Shown here: piece by piece, positions 44,508-54,560 of the stretch | Position numbering within the stretch: position 1 is the stretch's first letter | Layout: every line of letters starts with the position of its first letter | Source of the DNA: Legionella oakridgensis ATCC 33761 = DSM 21215 | GTDB lineage: Bacteria; Pseudomonadota; Gammaproteobacteria; Legionellales; Legionellaceae | Direction of reading: 5' to 3' | Length of the DNA stretch: 64,000 bases | Assembly (NCBI RefSeq): GCF_000512355.1 | Contig: NZ_CP004006.1 | Coordinates: forward strand, 549,001 to 613,000 | Program-made: the position numbers and the translations under genes | The notes under the pieces: model-generated | Told to the model about the DNA's origin: nothing | Databases searched by the model: none | Seen by the model: the letters and a program-made list of their open reading frames with translations, nothing else

Positions 44508-44753
44508 AATGGGCTGCTCACAGACTTATCCACAGATTTTGTGGATAAACTTGAAAGTCAGCAAGGATTAAACATGGTAATTAAGCTTATATTGATTGGA
44601 ATGATGTGATTTGAATGCGCGATTGGGAAAGAATCTGAAGATTGAATAAAAAAGATATCCACAGGTTGCTTCAGGATATATTCTACACTGCTTGGCACTA
44701 AATCTTACCAGAGAAAATTTAAAAAAACAGACTTGACGATTAACTATTTTTTA
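44508..44753 (+). repeat. Dispersed intergenic repeat with DnaA-box dyad, copy 2
   Basis: Homologous to 30756-31000. TTATCCACA (44526-44534) and TGTGGATAA (44540-44548) form the DnaA-box dyad; ATATCCACAG recurs near 44655. The block starting CTTGGCACTAAATCTTACCA (44690) is conserved. The rest of 44305-44959 shows no gene. Confidence 0.85.
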
Positions 44754-44959
44754 GAATGTACATTGATGAGTTTTAGTTGTTCAATTTGTTTATGCGATAT
44801 ATCTTTAAGTAGTTATACCAAGCAGTTGTCATGAAGATAACAAATTTCTTGGCAATATCCGAAAAAGCATCAAGAGTAATCCGGATAAAGATGTGTAGTG
44901 AGAACTGTTTATGATAAAATTGCTCGCATTCTGACTTTATTGATATTTAGGAGATAAAT

Positions 44960-45196
44960 ATGCTCTCAAAAGAGCAAATTCGTCGAAAGGCTGGTATTCC
45001 GGCTACTGATACGAGTCGGGATCAACATATTGCCAACCAAGCTAAAATTAGCGCTACCCTGGAATACAGGAAATGGGGTTTTTTTGGTAAATTAATCCCT
45101 ACAATTGATTATCTGCAAGCATCCTATGTTACTGGGGTTGCTGTTACAACTGCAGCAGAGAAAGCAATCGAAGCAGATACAATGATGAAACCATAA
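44960..45196 (+). CDS. Small protein of unknown function
   Basis: 78 residues, ATG preceded by TTTAGGAGATAAAT. Starts with a helical polar segment (MLSKEQIRRKAGIPATDTSRDQH), then a weakly hydrophobic stretch (YVTGVAVTTAAEKAIEAD). I do not recognise it. Followed after 88 bp by another unknown gene in the same direction. Confidence 0.55.
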   Translation: MLSKEQIRRKAGIPATDTSRDQHIANQAKISATLEYRKWGFFGKLIPTIDYLQASYVTGVAVTTAAEKAIEADTMMKP

Positions 45197-45284
45197 GCAA
45201 CAAAAACTTAAGTTGGCTTGATAATAAATTAAAGATTCGTTAGCAGATCAGGAAAATAAAGAGGATTTTAATAAGAGAAAGATT

Positions 45285-45869
45285 ATGCCAGTTATTAGTG
45301 AAAGGCAATTTGCAGAAATTAAAAACCAATTAAAAGAGAAGCAAGTGATTTGTGAGCAAATTGCTCATTGGAAACAACTCTCTCCCTGGCTAAAACAAAT
45401 CACATCCCAGCCAGAGTTTCCTCCAGATTTTATAAACGAGTTACGCGGGATTCGCTCAGCTATTCTATCGTTTAATATTGATAAAAACACATTGGGTTTG
45501 GCTGTGTTTTATAATGAACTTTGTAAACTTCTGGCTCTACCACAGCCACTATTAAAACCAATGGATACTAATATCATGATGAAGCATATAGCATTGTTCC
45601 AGAGGATTCGCGATTATGCCAAAAAAGTAGATGAATACATCACAAGTTTATATGAAGGTTCTCTCAAGGAGTTGGACTATAGCGAGTTTTGGAGGTTACT
45701 TGAAGATATAAGTGCTACTCCAGAAGAAGACACACGCAAGCAGGCAAAGGAAAAATTTGCTAACACTATATTTTCACGTTTATCGCAGTTCAATCCAAAA
45801 ATTTACATGGATACCATTTCTTATCTGGAAGAGCCCAATGAGTTAAATAGACTTAGGGGTTTCTCCTAA
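45285..45869 (+). CDS. Unknown helical protein
   Basis: 194 residues, soluble, almost entirely predicted helix by composition (ERQFAEIKNQLKEKQVICEQ, RKQAKEKFANTIFSRL). No motif is recognised, and there is no signal peptide or membrane segment. It may be an effector or an accessory to the small gene upstream. Confidence 0.55.
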   Translation: MPVISERQFAEIKNQLKEKQVICEQIAHWKQLSPWLKQITSQPEFPPDFINELRGIRSAILSFNIDKNTLGLAVFYNELCKLLALPQPLLKPMDTNIMMKHIALFQRIRDYAKKVDEYITSLYEGSLKELDYSEFWRLLEDISATPEEDTRKQAKEKFANTIFSRLSQFNPKIYMDTISYLEEPNELNRLRGFS

Positions 45870-46029
45870 TGCATAGTAATTGGTTATCTCTATGAGTTTT
45901 TAAGAAGGATGCTTATATATAATTTCTTGCAAGAGCCTGGACAATTTCTAACTCATCCAGCTGTTAAATAATTCTTAGCAGCTGAGTATATTCAGAGACA
46001 GTTGCCTATAAATAGTCGCAATCTGTATT

Positions 46030-48200
46030 TTAATTTGGTTGCTGATTATCTTTATCTGGTTTCGCAGGTTGTGCTCCTTCTGGAGATTGGGTCTTCTCAG
46101 GAGCTTGCATAGGTTCAGGAGGTTGTACGCCTTGTGAGGGTTGAGATTCTTGAGGAGCTTGCATAGGTTCAGGAGGTTGTACGCCTTGTGAGGGTTGAGA
46201 TTCCTGAGGAGCTTGCATAGGTTCAGGAGGTTGTATGCCTTGTGAGGGTTGAGATTCCTGAGGAGCTTGCACGGGCTCTGCAGGTTGAGCTTCTTCCTGA
46301 GGTTGAGATTCCTGAGGAGCTTGCACGGGCTCTGCAGGTTGAGGTTCTTCCTGGGGTTGAGATTCTTGGGGAGCTTGCACGGGCTCTGCAGGTTGAGCTT
46401 CTTCCTGGGGTTGAGATTCTTGGGGAGTTTGCACGGGCTCTGCAGGTTGAGCTTCTTCCTGGGGTTGAGATTCTTGGGGAGCTTGCACGGGCTCTGCAGG
46501 TTGAGCTTCTTCCTGAGGTTGAGATTCTTGGGGAGCTTGCACGGGCTCTGCAGGTTGAGCTTCTTCCTGGGGTTGAGATTCCTGAGGAGCTTGTGCAGGT
46601 TCTGCAGGTTGTGTTTCTTCTTTTGGTTGAGCTTCTTTGGCTGGCAAGGCTTGGTCAGTTTCTTTGACTGGTTCTGGAGTTTGTTGAGGATCTACAAGTT
46701 GCACTTGTGTCTCTTCTCCTGGTTTTTTAGGTTGCATATTCTGAGCTTCTTCTGCAGTTAAGGGCTCACCTGGATTTTTTGTGAGTAATTCTTGCTCTTC
46801 AGAAAATGGAACTGGGGCGGGGGCGGTTCAGTTTTCACGAGGACTGGTTTGTCCTCAATGGTTTTCGATGGTTGAGCCTCAGTTGGTTTTTCTCCTCCTA
46901 ATACACTTGTTTCTTCAGGAGCGATTGCAGCCACAGGCGTTACAGGCACATTTGCTAAATTTTTTTCAGTTACTGGAACATACGCTTCTTCAACAGGTTG
47001 GGATTGAACAAATGCTTGTGTTGGTACGGCAGTGACTGCATTGCCAATGGCAAGATTCTGATAATTAATCACCGTATTTGGGTTTTGATAGATATTGGTC
47101 ACATAAGTTTGATTAATGATGGTATTGCTAACATTGATTTGGGTAAAATAATTGCGGCTTACCTGGTAGGGAGGAATATATGCCTCTCCCGGTCCTAATG
47201 GGAACCAGGCAATGCCGACCGTATCTTCTGCAACAATGAAATTTCTCCCACCAACGAATGCAACCAGGGCAGGAGCATAAAGCGGCTCAGCAGCTACAGG
47301 TCCAGGAACCCAAGCCCATCTTCTCTCAATAAACACCCAACGTCCATAATGAAATGGGGCAAATCCCCACGGTTGATCATCCACCCATGTCCAACCCCAG
47401 CCTCGAATCCATACCCAGTGTCCATCTCGGTAAGGAACCCAGTCGGTCTCAACTCTATCAGGAACCCAGACATAGCCGTATTTTTTGACGGATTTCCATT
47501 GACCATGGTCAGCAAGATCTTCATAACCAATCATTGCTTTGGAAACGTGTTTTATGGCTGTTTTTTGAGCACGGCGATCTCGCTCCAGGCTCCAGCGATC
47601 AAATTCATCGATGGGACCGATGGCGTTACAAATGTACCCCTGAAGATTTCTTCCTTTAAACTGACATGATTTCCCTGCACTGATCTTCAATGCAGCCTTT
47701 TCACCATAAATGGTTGCTGTACCTTTCCTTACAGTCACGGTGGTGGAATTTTTTTCTACATCAATGCGGTAATATCCACGTGTTTGAATCGACAAGGCAA
47801 GGTTTGGTGTATTAACTTCATATCGTTGTTTAGGTTTTAAACGAGTTATGCTTAAAACCAGTGTTCCTTCAGTCAATTGAAATTGAGCGAGTTCATTATT
47901 AAAGTTCAGGATTTTTAAATTGGTTTGCTCCCCTGCACGAAGGGTGGCTAATCCAAGTTGTAATTCAATTCGAGCGTTTGTATCTAACCAAAGACTATCC
48001 CCAAGAATGAGAGGTCGATTAAGTTTTGCTTTTACCCATTTGGTGGTTCCAGCAGGTAAAAGACTGACAATGCCATTGGTGTAGCTTATGCGGGCAACGC
48101 GAGATGCAGGATCGGCGATGACGGTGTTTGACAGAATGAACGTCAAGAAAACAACAAGCACACAAGTTAAAGCACAAAATTTAGCGGATGTTGTTTTCAT
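46030..48200 (-). CDS. FecR-domain, Trp-rich (DUF6600) envelope protein with 18-residue repeat tail (frame break at 46814-46817)
   Basis: The frame 48200-46758 (480 residues) has an N-terminal membrane or signal segment (ALTCVLVVFLTFILSNTVIA), a FecR-type domain (VRKGTATIYGEKAALKISAGKS) and a Trp-rich block of YGYVWVPDRVETDWVPYRDG and WGWTWVDDQPWGFAPFHYG units (DUF6600-like). It stops at 46758 in PPPPQ. Adding one base to the G4 run at 46814-46817 continues it as PPPPPVPFSEEQELLTKNPG into the Pro/Gln-rich frame ending at 46030. That tail carries about ten 18-residue repeats (EPVQAPQESQPQEEAQPA). Probably a periplasmic, wall-associated or surface protein; function unknown. Confidence 0.8.
46063..46602 (-). 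repeat. 54-bp tandem repeat array (10 units of 18 residues)
   Basis: Ten in-frame units of two subtypes, EPVQAPQESQPQEEAQPA and EPMQAPQESQPSQGVQPP. The high DNA identity between units predicts copy-number variation between strains. Confidence 0.9.
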
Positions 48201-48550
48201 GATTAACTTCCTTGTTGAAAAGGATAACCTTATCCCTGGTTATGACAATTAATATATGCTCCATTTAAAATTATAGGTCAAAAACATGGACTCTGGATGA
48301 AGAAAACGCTTTTCATTTGAAAATGTCAGTTCGATAGATAAGTTTAAACAATTTTTATCAATCAGCTCTTCATTATGAATGATCTAAAGTTGTTTTATGG
48401 ATTGCTTCAAATGCATCATTGGGTACGTGGGTTGGGGTGTGTTAAAGTAAGATTAGGGAAATGATTGTGTATGCTAATATATAAAGAAGATAAAGAGGTG
48501 CCTTCACTGTTTAATTATTGCTTTAGATTCGCATTATTATAGAGGGTATT
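48201..48550. other. Intergenic region upstream of the FecR-type gene
   Basis: No gene seen. It separates two divergent genes, so both promoters probably lie here, but I cannot point to a clear -35/-10 pair. Confidence 0.4.
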
Positions 48551-48782
48551 ATGGTAGACATCATTAATCTTAATAAAAAAAGAAAAGCTAAAATTCGTTT
48601 GGAGCAAGAAAAAAAGGCTTCTGAAAATCGCATTAAATTCGGAAGAACAAAAAAGAAAACAATTAGAGAAACAAGATAATGAACGTGGTGAACGATATCT
48701 AGATGGCCATAAGTTGGAAAATAAAGAAAAAATTAAAGCAGGAAATTCTGACCATTTTCAATTTAGCGTTATAAATGTGTAG
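48551..48782 (+). pseudogene. DUF4169-family small protein, frameshifted
   Basis: AGAGGGTATT precedes an ATG opening MVDIINLNKKRKAKIRLEQE then ENRIKFGRTK, the conserved beginning of DUF4169 proteins. The frame ends at 48679. The expected ending (RYLDGHKLENK) is encoded one frame over, up to a stop at 48782. A single-base change near 48640-48660 would join them. Could be a sequencing slip or a true pseudogene. Confidence 0.7.
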
Positions 48783-48891
48783 CCATTTCAGCTATTCGAG
48801 CAATGTTTTTCGATATTCCAAAATCCAGTAGTACTTGCAATATGGCGCCCAAGTCAGTTTGATAAGGATCTACATAATTTATTGAAAGCAT
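48769..48891 (-). CDS. Possible 40-residue ORF after the FAH gene
   Basis: The ATG at 48891 lies just past the FAH-family stop, and the frame encodes MLSINYVDPYQTDLGAILQV and a helical end (ISKNIARIAEMATHL). It overlaps the 3' end of the DUF4169 gene. No family is recognised and there is no strong ribosome site; possibly spurious. Confidence 0.25.
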   Translation of the reverse strand: MLSINYVDPYQTDLGAILQVLLDFGISKNIARIAEMATHL

Positions 48892-48894
48892 TTG

Positions 48895-49740
48895 TTATTC
48901 TTTTATAACGTGCTTTTCCTGTTTTCCCAGTCCTTCTATTTCTAATGTTACCTGATCGCCAATTTTAAGATATTGCTCTCCCCAGAATTTGGCATTGCCT
49001 GGAGCCGAACCCATGGCGATAATATCTCCGGGGAATAAAGTAAAAAATTGACTTAAATAGCTGACCACTGATGCGGCATTATTGATGTAATCTCTGGTAT
49101 TAAAATCTTGGCGGATTTCTCCGTTAACCCAAAGTTTTACATTTAAATTCGTTGAGTCAGGGACTTCGTCCAGGGAAACCAGATAAGGCCCGATGGATGC
49201 AAATCCATCCATTCCCTTGCCTTTGGTGTACTGTTTATCAGCGGTTTCAAATTGCCAATAACGGTCAGAAATATCATTCACACAAAGAAAACCAAAGATG
49301 TGTTCTTCTGCCTGATGTTTTTCAAGGTATTTACCTTTTTTACCAATAACTACGCCTAATTCGGCTTCCCAGTCCAGTTTTCTGGTGTGCCGAGTATATA
49401 AAATGGGATCATAGGGTCCTGAAATAGCACAAGAAGGTTTTAAAAATACCATCATTTCTGATTCAGGAAGTGGGGAGGCTCCCATCTGCTGTGTATGCAA
49501 TAACGAATTATAGCCAATACACATGATTTTACCGGGTTGTTTAATTGGTGCGGCAATTGGAACATCCTTAGCTACTAATGGCAGTGTAGGGATGTTAATT
49601 AAAGTGAGCCTTTCTTTAATAAAGGCTAATGATGATGCATCAATATCATCCAATAACTCAGAGAGATCACGAATATTTCCTTGATCATCAATCAACCCAG
49701 CTTTCTCCTGACCGAATGTACCATAACGTAATAATTTCAT
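48895..49740 (-). CDS. Fumarylacetoacetate hydrolase-family protein
   Basis: 281 residues. The C-terminal FAH fold is complete: LDWEAELGVVIGKKGKYL with the metal-binding Glu pair, FLCVNDISDRYWQ, KGMDGFASIGPYLV and GDIIAMGSAPGNAKFWGEQYLKIGD. The N-terminal ~70 residues form the usual small domain (KLLRYGTFGQEKAGLID). Members hydrolyse C-C bonds or decarboxylate beta-diketone acids such as fumarylpyruvate or acylpyruvates. The exact substrate is open. Confidence 0.9.
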   Translation of the reverse strand: MKLLRYGTFGQEKAGLIDDQGNIRDLSELLDDIDASSLAFIKERLTLINIPTLPLVAKDVPIAAPIKQPGKIMCIGYNSLLHTQQMGASPLPESEMMVFLKPSCAISGPYDPILYTRHTRKLDWEAELGVVIGKKGKYLEKHQAEEHIFGFLCVNDISDRYWQFETADKQYTKGKGMDGFASIGPYLVSLDEVPDSTNLNVKLWVNGEIRQDFNTRDYINNAASVVSYLSQFFTLFPGDIIAMGSAPGNAKFWGEQYLKIGDQVTLEIEGLGKQEKHVIKE

Positions 49741-50053
49741 AATTACCTTTGGAATAAATTTTATAATGTCTCTATATAAATTTTAGCAGAAATGCTGTCA
49801 TAACTTATGGGTTGTATATTATCTATAAGTGTTGATGGCATGAACGTGGAAGTTTTCGAGAATTTAAAAAATTCAAGTCATAACGGTTAACTATCGGGAA
49901 AATTATACTTATTTTTTACTCTACGCTTAAATTCCTAAAATCATATCTTCGAACAAACGGATTTTGGATAATGCAAAAATAAATTGTAATCTGTTTTTTT
50001 ATCTGTTAGCATCCGCGCCCGCTATGTTAAATAAATAAACACAGAGAGATTAC
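49741..50053. other. AT-rich divergent intergenic region
   Basis: No gene or repeat recognised between the FAH gene (leftward) and the small gene at 50054 (rightward). Confidence 0.4.
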
Positions 50054-50293
50054 ATGAAGCAGATAGAAAAAATAACTCCACCTAAGGATTTCACACCTAA
50101 TGATGCTAATGCTCAGTCAGGCCAAGAATCAAATCCATCATCTAAACCAGAAGGAAGCAAACCAGTAAAAGCTGCTTCTTTATTGACTCGCGTTGGCATG
50201 TGGTCAAGGTCAAACACCAGCTGCCGACTAGAAGCTTTGCAACATGGATTTGGTTTCGATAATAATGATCGTGGTCCAGGCCCTGTTTGCTAA
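50054..50293 (+). CDS. Small unknown protein
   Basis: 79 residues, AGAGAGATTAC before the ATG. A polar, Pro/Ser/Lys-rich N-terminal half, then LLTRVGMWSRSNTSCRLEAL and a Gly/Asp-rich end GFDNNDRGPGPVC. No family recognised. Two Cys residues, no signal peptide. A hairpin follows at 50312-50337. Confidence 0.5.
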   Translation: MKQIEKITPPKDFTPNDANAQSGQESNPSSKPEGSKPVKAASLLTRVGMWSRSNTSCRLEALQHGFGFDNNDRGPGPVC

Positions 50294-50311
50294 TTATCGC
50301 CGATGTTTCAA

Positions 50312-50337
50312 ATGCTGTGGCATGTATGCCACAGCAT
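50312..50337. terminator. Strong hairpin between convergent genes
   Basis: Twelve-bp stem ATGCTGTGGCAT/ATGCCACAGCAT with a GT loop; probably a bidirectional terminator. Confidence 0.65.
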
Positions 50338-50386
50338 GACTTGCTTTTCCTATAACTTAAAAATACCACTAACTATTCTCTAAAGC

Positions 50387-51576
50387 TTATTGTTTATTTT
50401 TCTTCATTCTGGTCACTGCATGCCAATAAAATCCTATGGACAAAACCACCATACCGAACATTAGAAAAGCTGTTTTCATGATGGTTTCATGTCCATGAAA
50501 AGAACAGATGAACGTTGCCAACGAACTTACAGCCGCAGTGCCAATCGCCATGGAAGATAATGCAATATTTTTACTGACGTGTTCAAACTGTTCTATGATG
50601 TAAGTGTTGAATTTAGCGTAAAAAAAGTTAGACCCTAAAATATACCACGCAAGAGGGAGCACAAAAGCCAGGATGGATGGTGGGAAAAAAACGGCACAAA
50701 GAAATAGTAAAAAGCAACCCAGGAACGATAATCCGAAACCGATATTCATGACATGACGTTTGTAGGAGGTTTTTTCTACCAATAAACTGAGGGAGGTTCC
50801 AATAACACCAACCACTGTGAAGACGGCGCTGATTAAACCAATGACGTGTGGCTGATAATGTAAAACATGCACTAATGTATAGGTAATAGTGACATAAAAC
50901 GGTGCAGAAACAGCATTCACAGTACTATAGCTTAAAATAAGAGGAATGAATCCTGTTTCTTTGAGTAATATCAAGTACGTTTTTAAACGTATTTTTCCAT
51001 GTTTTTCTGATAGTGGTTGTGCCGTATTCTTGTCCATGCCATACACACCAATCCCAAGGACAAACACGGATAAAATAAGTAAAAAAACAAAACTGGCTTG
51101 CCATGAAAAAAAATACAGAATTAAACTGGTAGCTAACATGGCAATGGTGGGAGAGAAGCTCACAAAAATACAATAAATAACAAAGAAAGTCGTACGTTCA
51201 GAGCTGGAAGAAATCATGCTTTTCGATAAAATCTGTAGAATTCCTACTGCGATAGCTTGCACAAGCCGACCAACCATCATCGTATAGACATCTTCTGAAA
51301 ATGCACAAATAACAGTACCAATTAAAAAATAAACAGTCCTAACCAGAAACTTTTTGGAACTCCTAGCGTATCGATGAGAGGGCCTGAGAAAAATAAAGAA
51401 ACTGATAAACCAAAAAAGAAAACGGATACGGTTAATTTAATTAATTGTGGTTGTGAGCTTAAGCCAACAACAAGGATTGGCATTAATACATAATAAAAAT
51501 ACTGAGATGCTTGCGTTAAAAATCGCATGCTGGTGGAAAAATATAATGGTTTATAGCGTGGGTTTAATAAGTTCAT
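50387..51576 (-). CDS. MFS transporter, Bcr/CflA-like (frame break at 51334-51339)
   Basis: Two frames together encode a 12-helix major facilitator of about 395 residues. The N-terminal part (51576-51322) contains the first helices, with FFFGLSVSLFFSGPLIDTLG matching motif A. The remainder (from ~51280) begins MMVGRLVQAIAVGILQ. Adding one base to the A6 run at 51334-51339 gives the continuous LFIFLIGTVICAFSEDVYTM. The Bcr/CflA resemblance suggests drug or metabolite efflux. The closing helices (IGFYWHAVTRMKKNKQ) are complete. Confidence 0.8.
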
Positions 51577-51727
51577 GTTTAGTCTATTTTATTTTTCTAG
51601 CCATCATACGGTAAACCTATCCTTAAAAAAATATATTCAATCAATGAATAATACTTGATTGGAGCGATATCCCACCCTGCCCAGGTTGAATAAGCTTATG
51701 TTTAGGTAAAAAGTAATTAGAAATGGG

Positions 51728-53338
51728 CTAATAAGCCTGTACAGCTTTTTTGGCAGCTTTTAACAAAGCATCAGACATCGCCTTTAATTGTTTGTCTTTA
51801 CCATGGATGCCATATTCTTTTGCAAGCTTATATGGGTCAGTAATGCTCAGCCATATTTCGCCATTATCATCTTGCCGTGCCATGGCACGCAGTGGTAAAT
51901 CAAGAGCAATGCTGCCATTTTCCTTCATCAAACCCGTGCCTTTGCTAGGGTTGCCAATTAAGATTACTTGCGTTGCATTCAACTCTTGGTCAACCTTGCT
52001 GGCTTCACTGCTATGGTCAATGTGAGCAAATACTTTTCCTCCATTTGATAGTATGATTTCGGATAAACGCTTAATGGTTTCTTCTACGGAATAGGGGCTT
52101 TGCATGCTCGTTGCCCATTCAGCACTGGCTGGCGTGGCTAATTTAGAGTTATAGGCGCCAGCAATTTGATGTGCCAATACTTCCAAGTGTTCAATATTAC
52201 TCTTATTGGCAAGGATGGTGACGCAAAGCAATTCAGCTGGATCAGTAAAACGGCTTAAAAAAGTGGAATAACCTGGGACGTTCCCCGTAATGAACATAAG
52301 TCCACGATGGCCAGGGAATTGCCAACCTGCATTGGCAGGGATCTTCATCCCATTTTTTAAGGTAATGCTGTTATATAAAAATTCTCGATTCTTTGGATTT
52401 TTAACTAAAATGCCGCCAGCAAGGCCAATGTCCCAAATGCTGACATCTTGAGCGGAAGAAATGATTGCAGCATTGGCAAAGCTGGCTGATTGGCTATTCA
52501 TTTTTACTTTAACCAGCTTATCATCCTGGACTGTGTAGCCTGTAGCCGGTTCGGTGGGATTGATATAAATTGGATCAGTTTTAAACTGGTTATGTGTAAA
52601 AGGGTGGGTGTTATTGTTTACTTCGTTTTTAATATGTTTCAAAGTAGAAATAAAGCAAGTATTTTGTAGTCCCATGCGTTCAAATTGATGTTTAGTCACG
52701 AATTCTTCATAGCTTACACCACTGGTTTTCTCGATAATCATACCAAGTAAATAAAAGTCAGTTGCACTTTTGTTGACCTGTTCGCCTGCATGAAAAAGCA
52801 GCGGTTTATTGGCTACTAATTTAATAATTTGTTCTTGACTGTACTCGGAACTGTAGTCAAATCCTGGAGCTTCTATGTAGCTTGGAATGCCTGAACTATG
52901 AGTGATTAATTCACGAATTGTAATGTTAGCCCAGTCTTTTGGAATATTTGCCAAATAATTTTTAATTGGGTCATCCAATTTAAGTTTATTATCTTCCTCT
53001 AATTGCATGATGGCTACGGCAGTGTATGCGGTGGTCATTTCTCCAAGATTGAACATGGTGTTACTGGCTACCAATCTTTTAGTGCTGATGTCGGCAAAAC
53101 CATAACCGACCACTCGAGTAATATAAGGAGCTTGCACAATAGCAACAGAAAGACCAGGAATATTATTTTCCTCCATGAAATTAATCACTAAATCGTCCAC
53201 AGTTTGCCCATGATAAAAAGCCTGAATATCACCGCGCCCGGTCTTATTTTCAGAAGCAAAATTTCCTATTATTCTAAAAACAGATGATGTTAATCTTTGT
53301 AATAACTTGTTTGACATGTTTTTTCCTTTTATAGCCAA
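51728..53338 (-). CDS. Serine-beta-lactamase-fold pseudoenzyme fused to DUF302
   Basis: 536 residues. The domain (~45-410) follows class-C/PBP-like proteins: IPGLSVAIVQ, ITIRELITHSSGIPSY, GYTV and GHRGLMFITGNVPGYSTFL. The SxxK position is GEMT (FNLGEMTTAYTAV, residues 99-102) and the YxN position is KSA (190-192), so both nucleophile motifs are lost. Residues ~430-530 are a DUF302 domain (ATQVILIGNPSKGTGLM, ALDLPLRAMARQDDNGEIWL). This fusion of a dead hydrolase with DUF302 is unusual. The annotated ATG and an internal one (MSNKLL) are both possible starts. Confidence 0.82.
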   Translation of the reverse strand: MAIKGKNMSNKLLQRLTSSVFRIIGNFASENKTGRGDIQAFYHGQTVDDLVINFMEENNIPGLSVAIVQAPYITRVVGYGFADISTKRLVASNTMFNLGEMTTAYTAVAIMQLEEDNKLKLDDPIKNYLANIPKDWANITIRELITHSSGIPSYIEAPGFDYSSEYSQEQIIKLVANKPLLFHAGEQVNKSATDFYLLGMIIEKTSGVSYEEFVTKHQFERMGLQNTCFISTLKHIKNEVNNNTHPFTHNQFKTDPIYINPTEPATGYTVQDDKLVKVKMNSQSASFANAAIISSAQDVSIWDIGLAGGILVKNPKNREFLYNSITLKNGMKIPANAGWQFPGHRGLMFITGNVPGYSTFLSRFTDPAELLCVTILANKSNIEHLEVLAHQIAGAYNSKLATPASAEWATSMQSPYSVEETIKRLSEIILSNGGKVFAHIDHSSEASKVDQELNATQVILIGNPSKGTGLMKENGSIALDLPLRAMARQDDNGEIWLSITDPYKLAKEYGIHGKDKQLKAMSDALLKAAKKAVQAY

Positions 53339-53452
53339 TCAATGTAATGGAATAAGAAAAACAATCGTTTATTGCTTAAAGAATAGAAGAATCGTTCAAG
53401 GAAAAGAAGAACATTCCACAGAAAAGTTTGGAAACAATGAATTAGTTTGGGA

Positions 53453-54373
53453 TTAGATTGATAAATGCGTTAAGACTTGAGCCAGACTTGGCCAACCTTC
53501 GCCACTGCCAATAAAATCAGCGCCCCATGGACGCACACGTTGAGGGTCACTGACACCAAAAATGCCCAATGTATTAGCGCCTACCGCTGCAGCGAGATGC
53601 ATGGGGCCGCTATCATTGGCAAGTACTTGCTCGGCAAGAGCAAGAATGGCTGCGTACTCGCTTAAATTTAGTCCCGATAAAACGGTAACTTCTGAAGGCA
53701 AAGCAGCACATAAATGTTCTTCATTCTTTCCCGGACAGACCACCAGTGGGCGTTGTCCCAATTGTTGTGCCAATTCCCTCCAGTGCGGCCATATTTTTGG
53801 TTTGCCATCTTTACCTGTGCCATGAGCAAAAGGACATAACACCCAAAATGGTTTGGTGATGTTGGCGCGTTGTAATGCTTGTTTAGCTGTGGTTTTGGAA
53901 GTTTGGCTGAGAGGCAAAATGATTTTATCTGGAATTTGTTTTGGCCAGGAAATTTGCGGAAACCAGCATTCACTTGCAAAGCGTGCAAGATTCCAGAAAT
54001 ATTCTACTTCGTGTTGTATAGGGGATTTGGCAATCCCGGTTGTGAGTAACCATTGGCGACCATCTGTTTTATAGCCTATCTGTGTTTTACCGGCCAAACG
54101 TCCCATTAACGCACTGGAAAAACTGTTTGTCAGCAGCAAAAGTTTGTCCACATCGGCTAGCTTCGCTATTTTTTTTGTGGTTTGCCAAAATTTTTTTTCC
54201 AATGTAATGAGAGGCATGTCGGTAGCGGCGAATAAATCATTTACCCACGGTTTGCCGAGTAATTGCAATGCGATGCCGTTTTGTTTTATCACCTGCAGGG
54301 CAGGAAAAGCCATGATCACATCACCCACCCAATTTGGTAATCGTATCATGAGCTTTAAATTAGAATGAACCAA
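53453..54373 (-). CDS. GT9-family glycosyltransferase (heptosyltransferase-like)
   Basis: 306 residues. LMIRLPNWVGDVIMAFPAL is the N-terminal hallmark of the ADP-heptose:LPS transferase family. The second Rossmann domain has FWVLCPFAHGTGKDGKPKIW and VLANDSGPMHLAAAVGANTLGIFG, the nucleotide-sugar site. It would add a sugar to the LPS core in the cytoplasm. L. pneumophila core is reported to lack heptose, so the sugar may differ. A divergent O-antigen ligase gene lies 187 bp upstream. Confidence 0.88.
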   Translation of the reverse strand: MVHSNLKLMIRLPNWVGDVIMAFPALQVIKQNGIALQLLGKPWVNDLFAATDMPLITLEKKFWQTTKKIAKLADVDKLLLLTNSFSSALMGRLAGKTQIGYKTDGRQWLLTTGIAKSPIQHEVEYFWNLARFASECWFPQISWPKQIPDKIILPLSQTSKTTAKQALQRANITKPFWVLCPFAHGTGKDGKPKIWPHWRELAQQLGQRPLVVCPGKNEEHLCAALPSEVTVLSGLNLSEYAAILALAEQVLANDSGPMHLAAAVGANTLGIFGVSDPQRVRPWGADFIGSGEGWPSLAQVLTHLSI

Positions 54374-54560
54374 ATTAATTATCCGAAATTTCTGATTTTA
54401 ATAGCACAGCCCAGTTTATCATGTTTTTATAACAATCGTGTGGCGTAGATGGTGTTCGGCTTTATTTTTTCAAAAAAGCTGGGTATCATCAAGTGATAAA
54501 ATTTTCAACAAAATAGCGAATGCGAGTACGCCAAGCACGTTAACGTGTGTGCACAAATAA

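Noticed and set aside
30756..44753. Chromosomal origin (oriC) because of DnaA boxes
   Set aside because: Only three boxes per copy, the unit occurs at least twice, and no dnaA, dnaN or AT-rich unwinding array is nearby.
46242..46761. Long Leu-rich open frames on the + strand over the repeat array
   Set aside because: They are the complement of the Pro/Gln repeat tail; repetitive DNA keeps all frames open. The minus frame continues the FecR protein.
49152..49349. 65-residue + strand frame inside the FAH-family gene
   Set aside because: Shadow of a well-conserved gene on the other strand.
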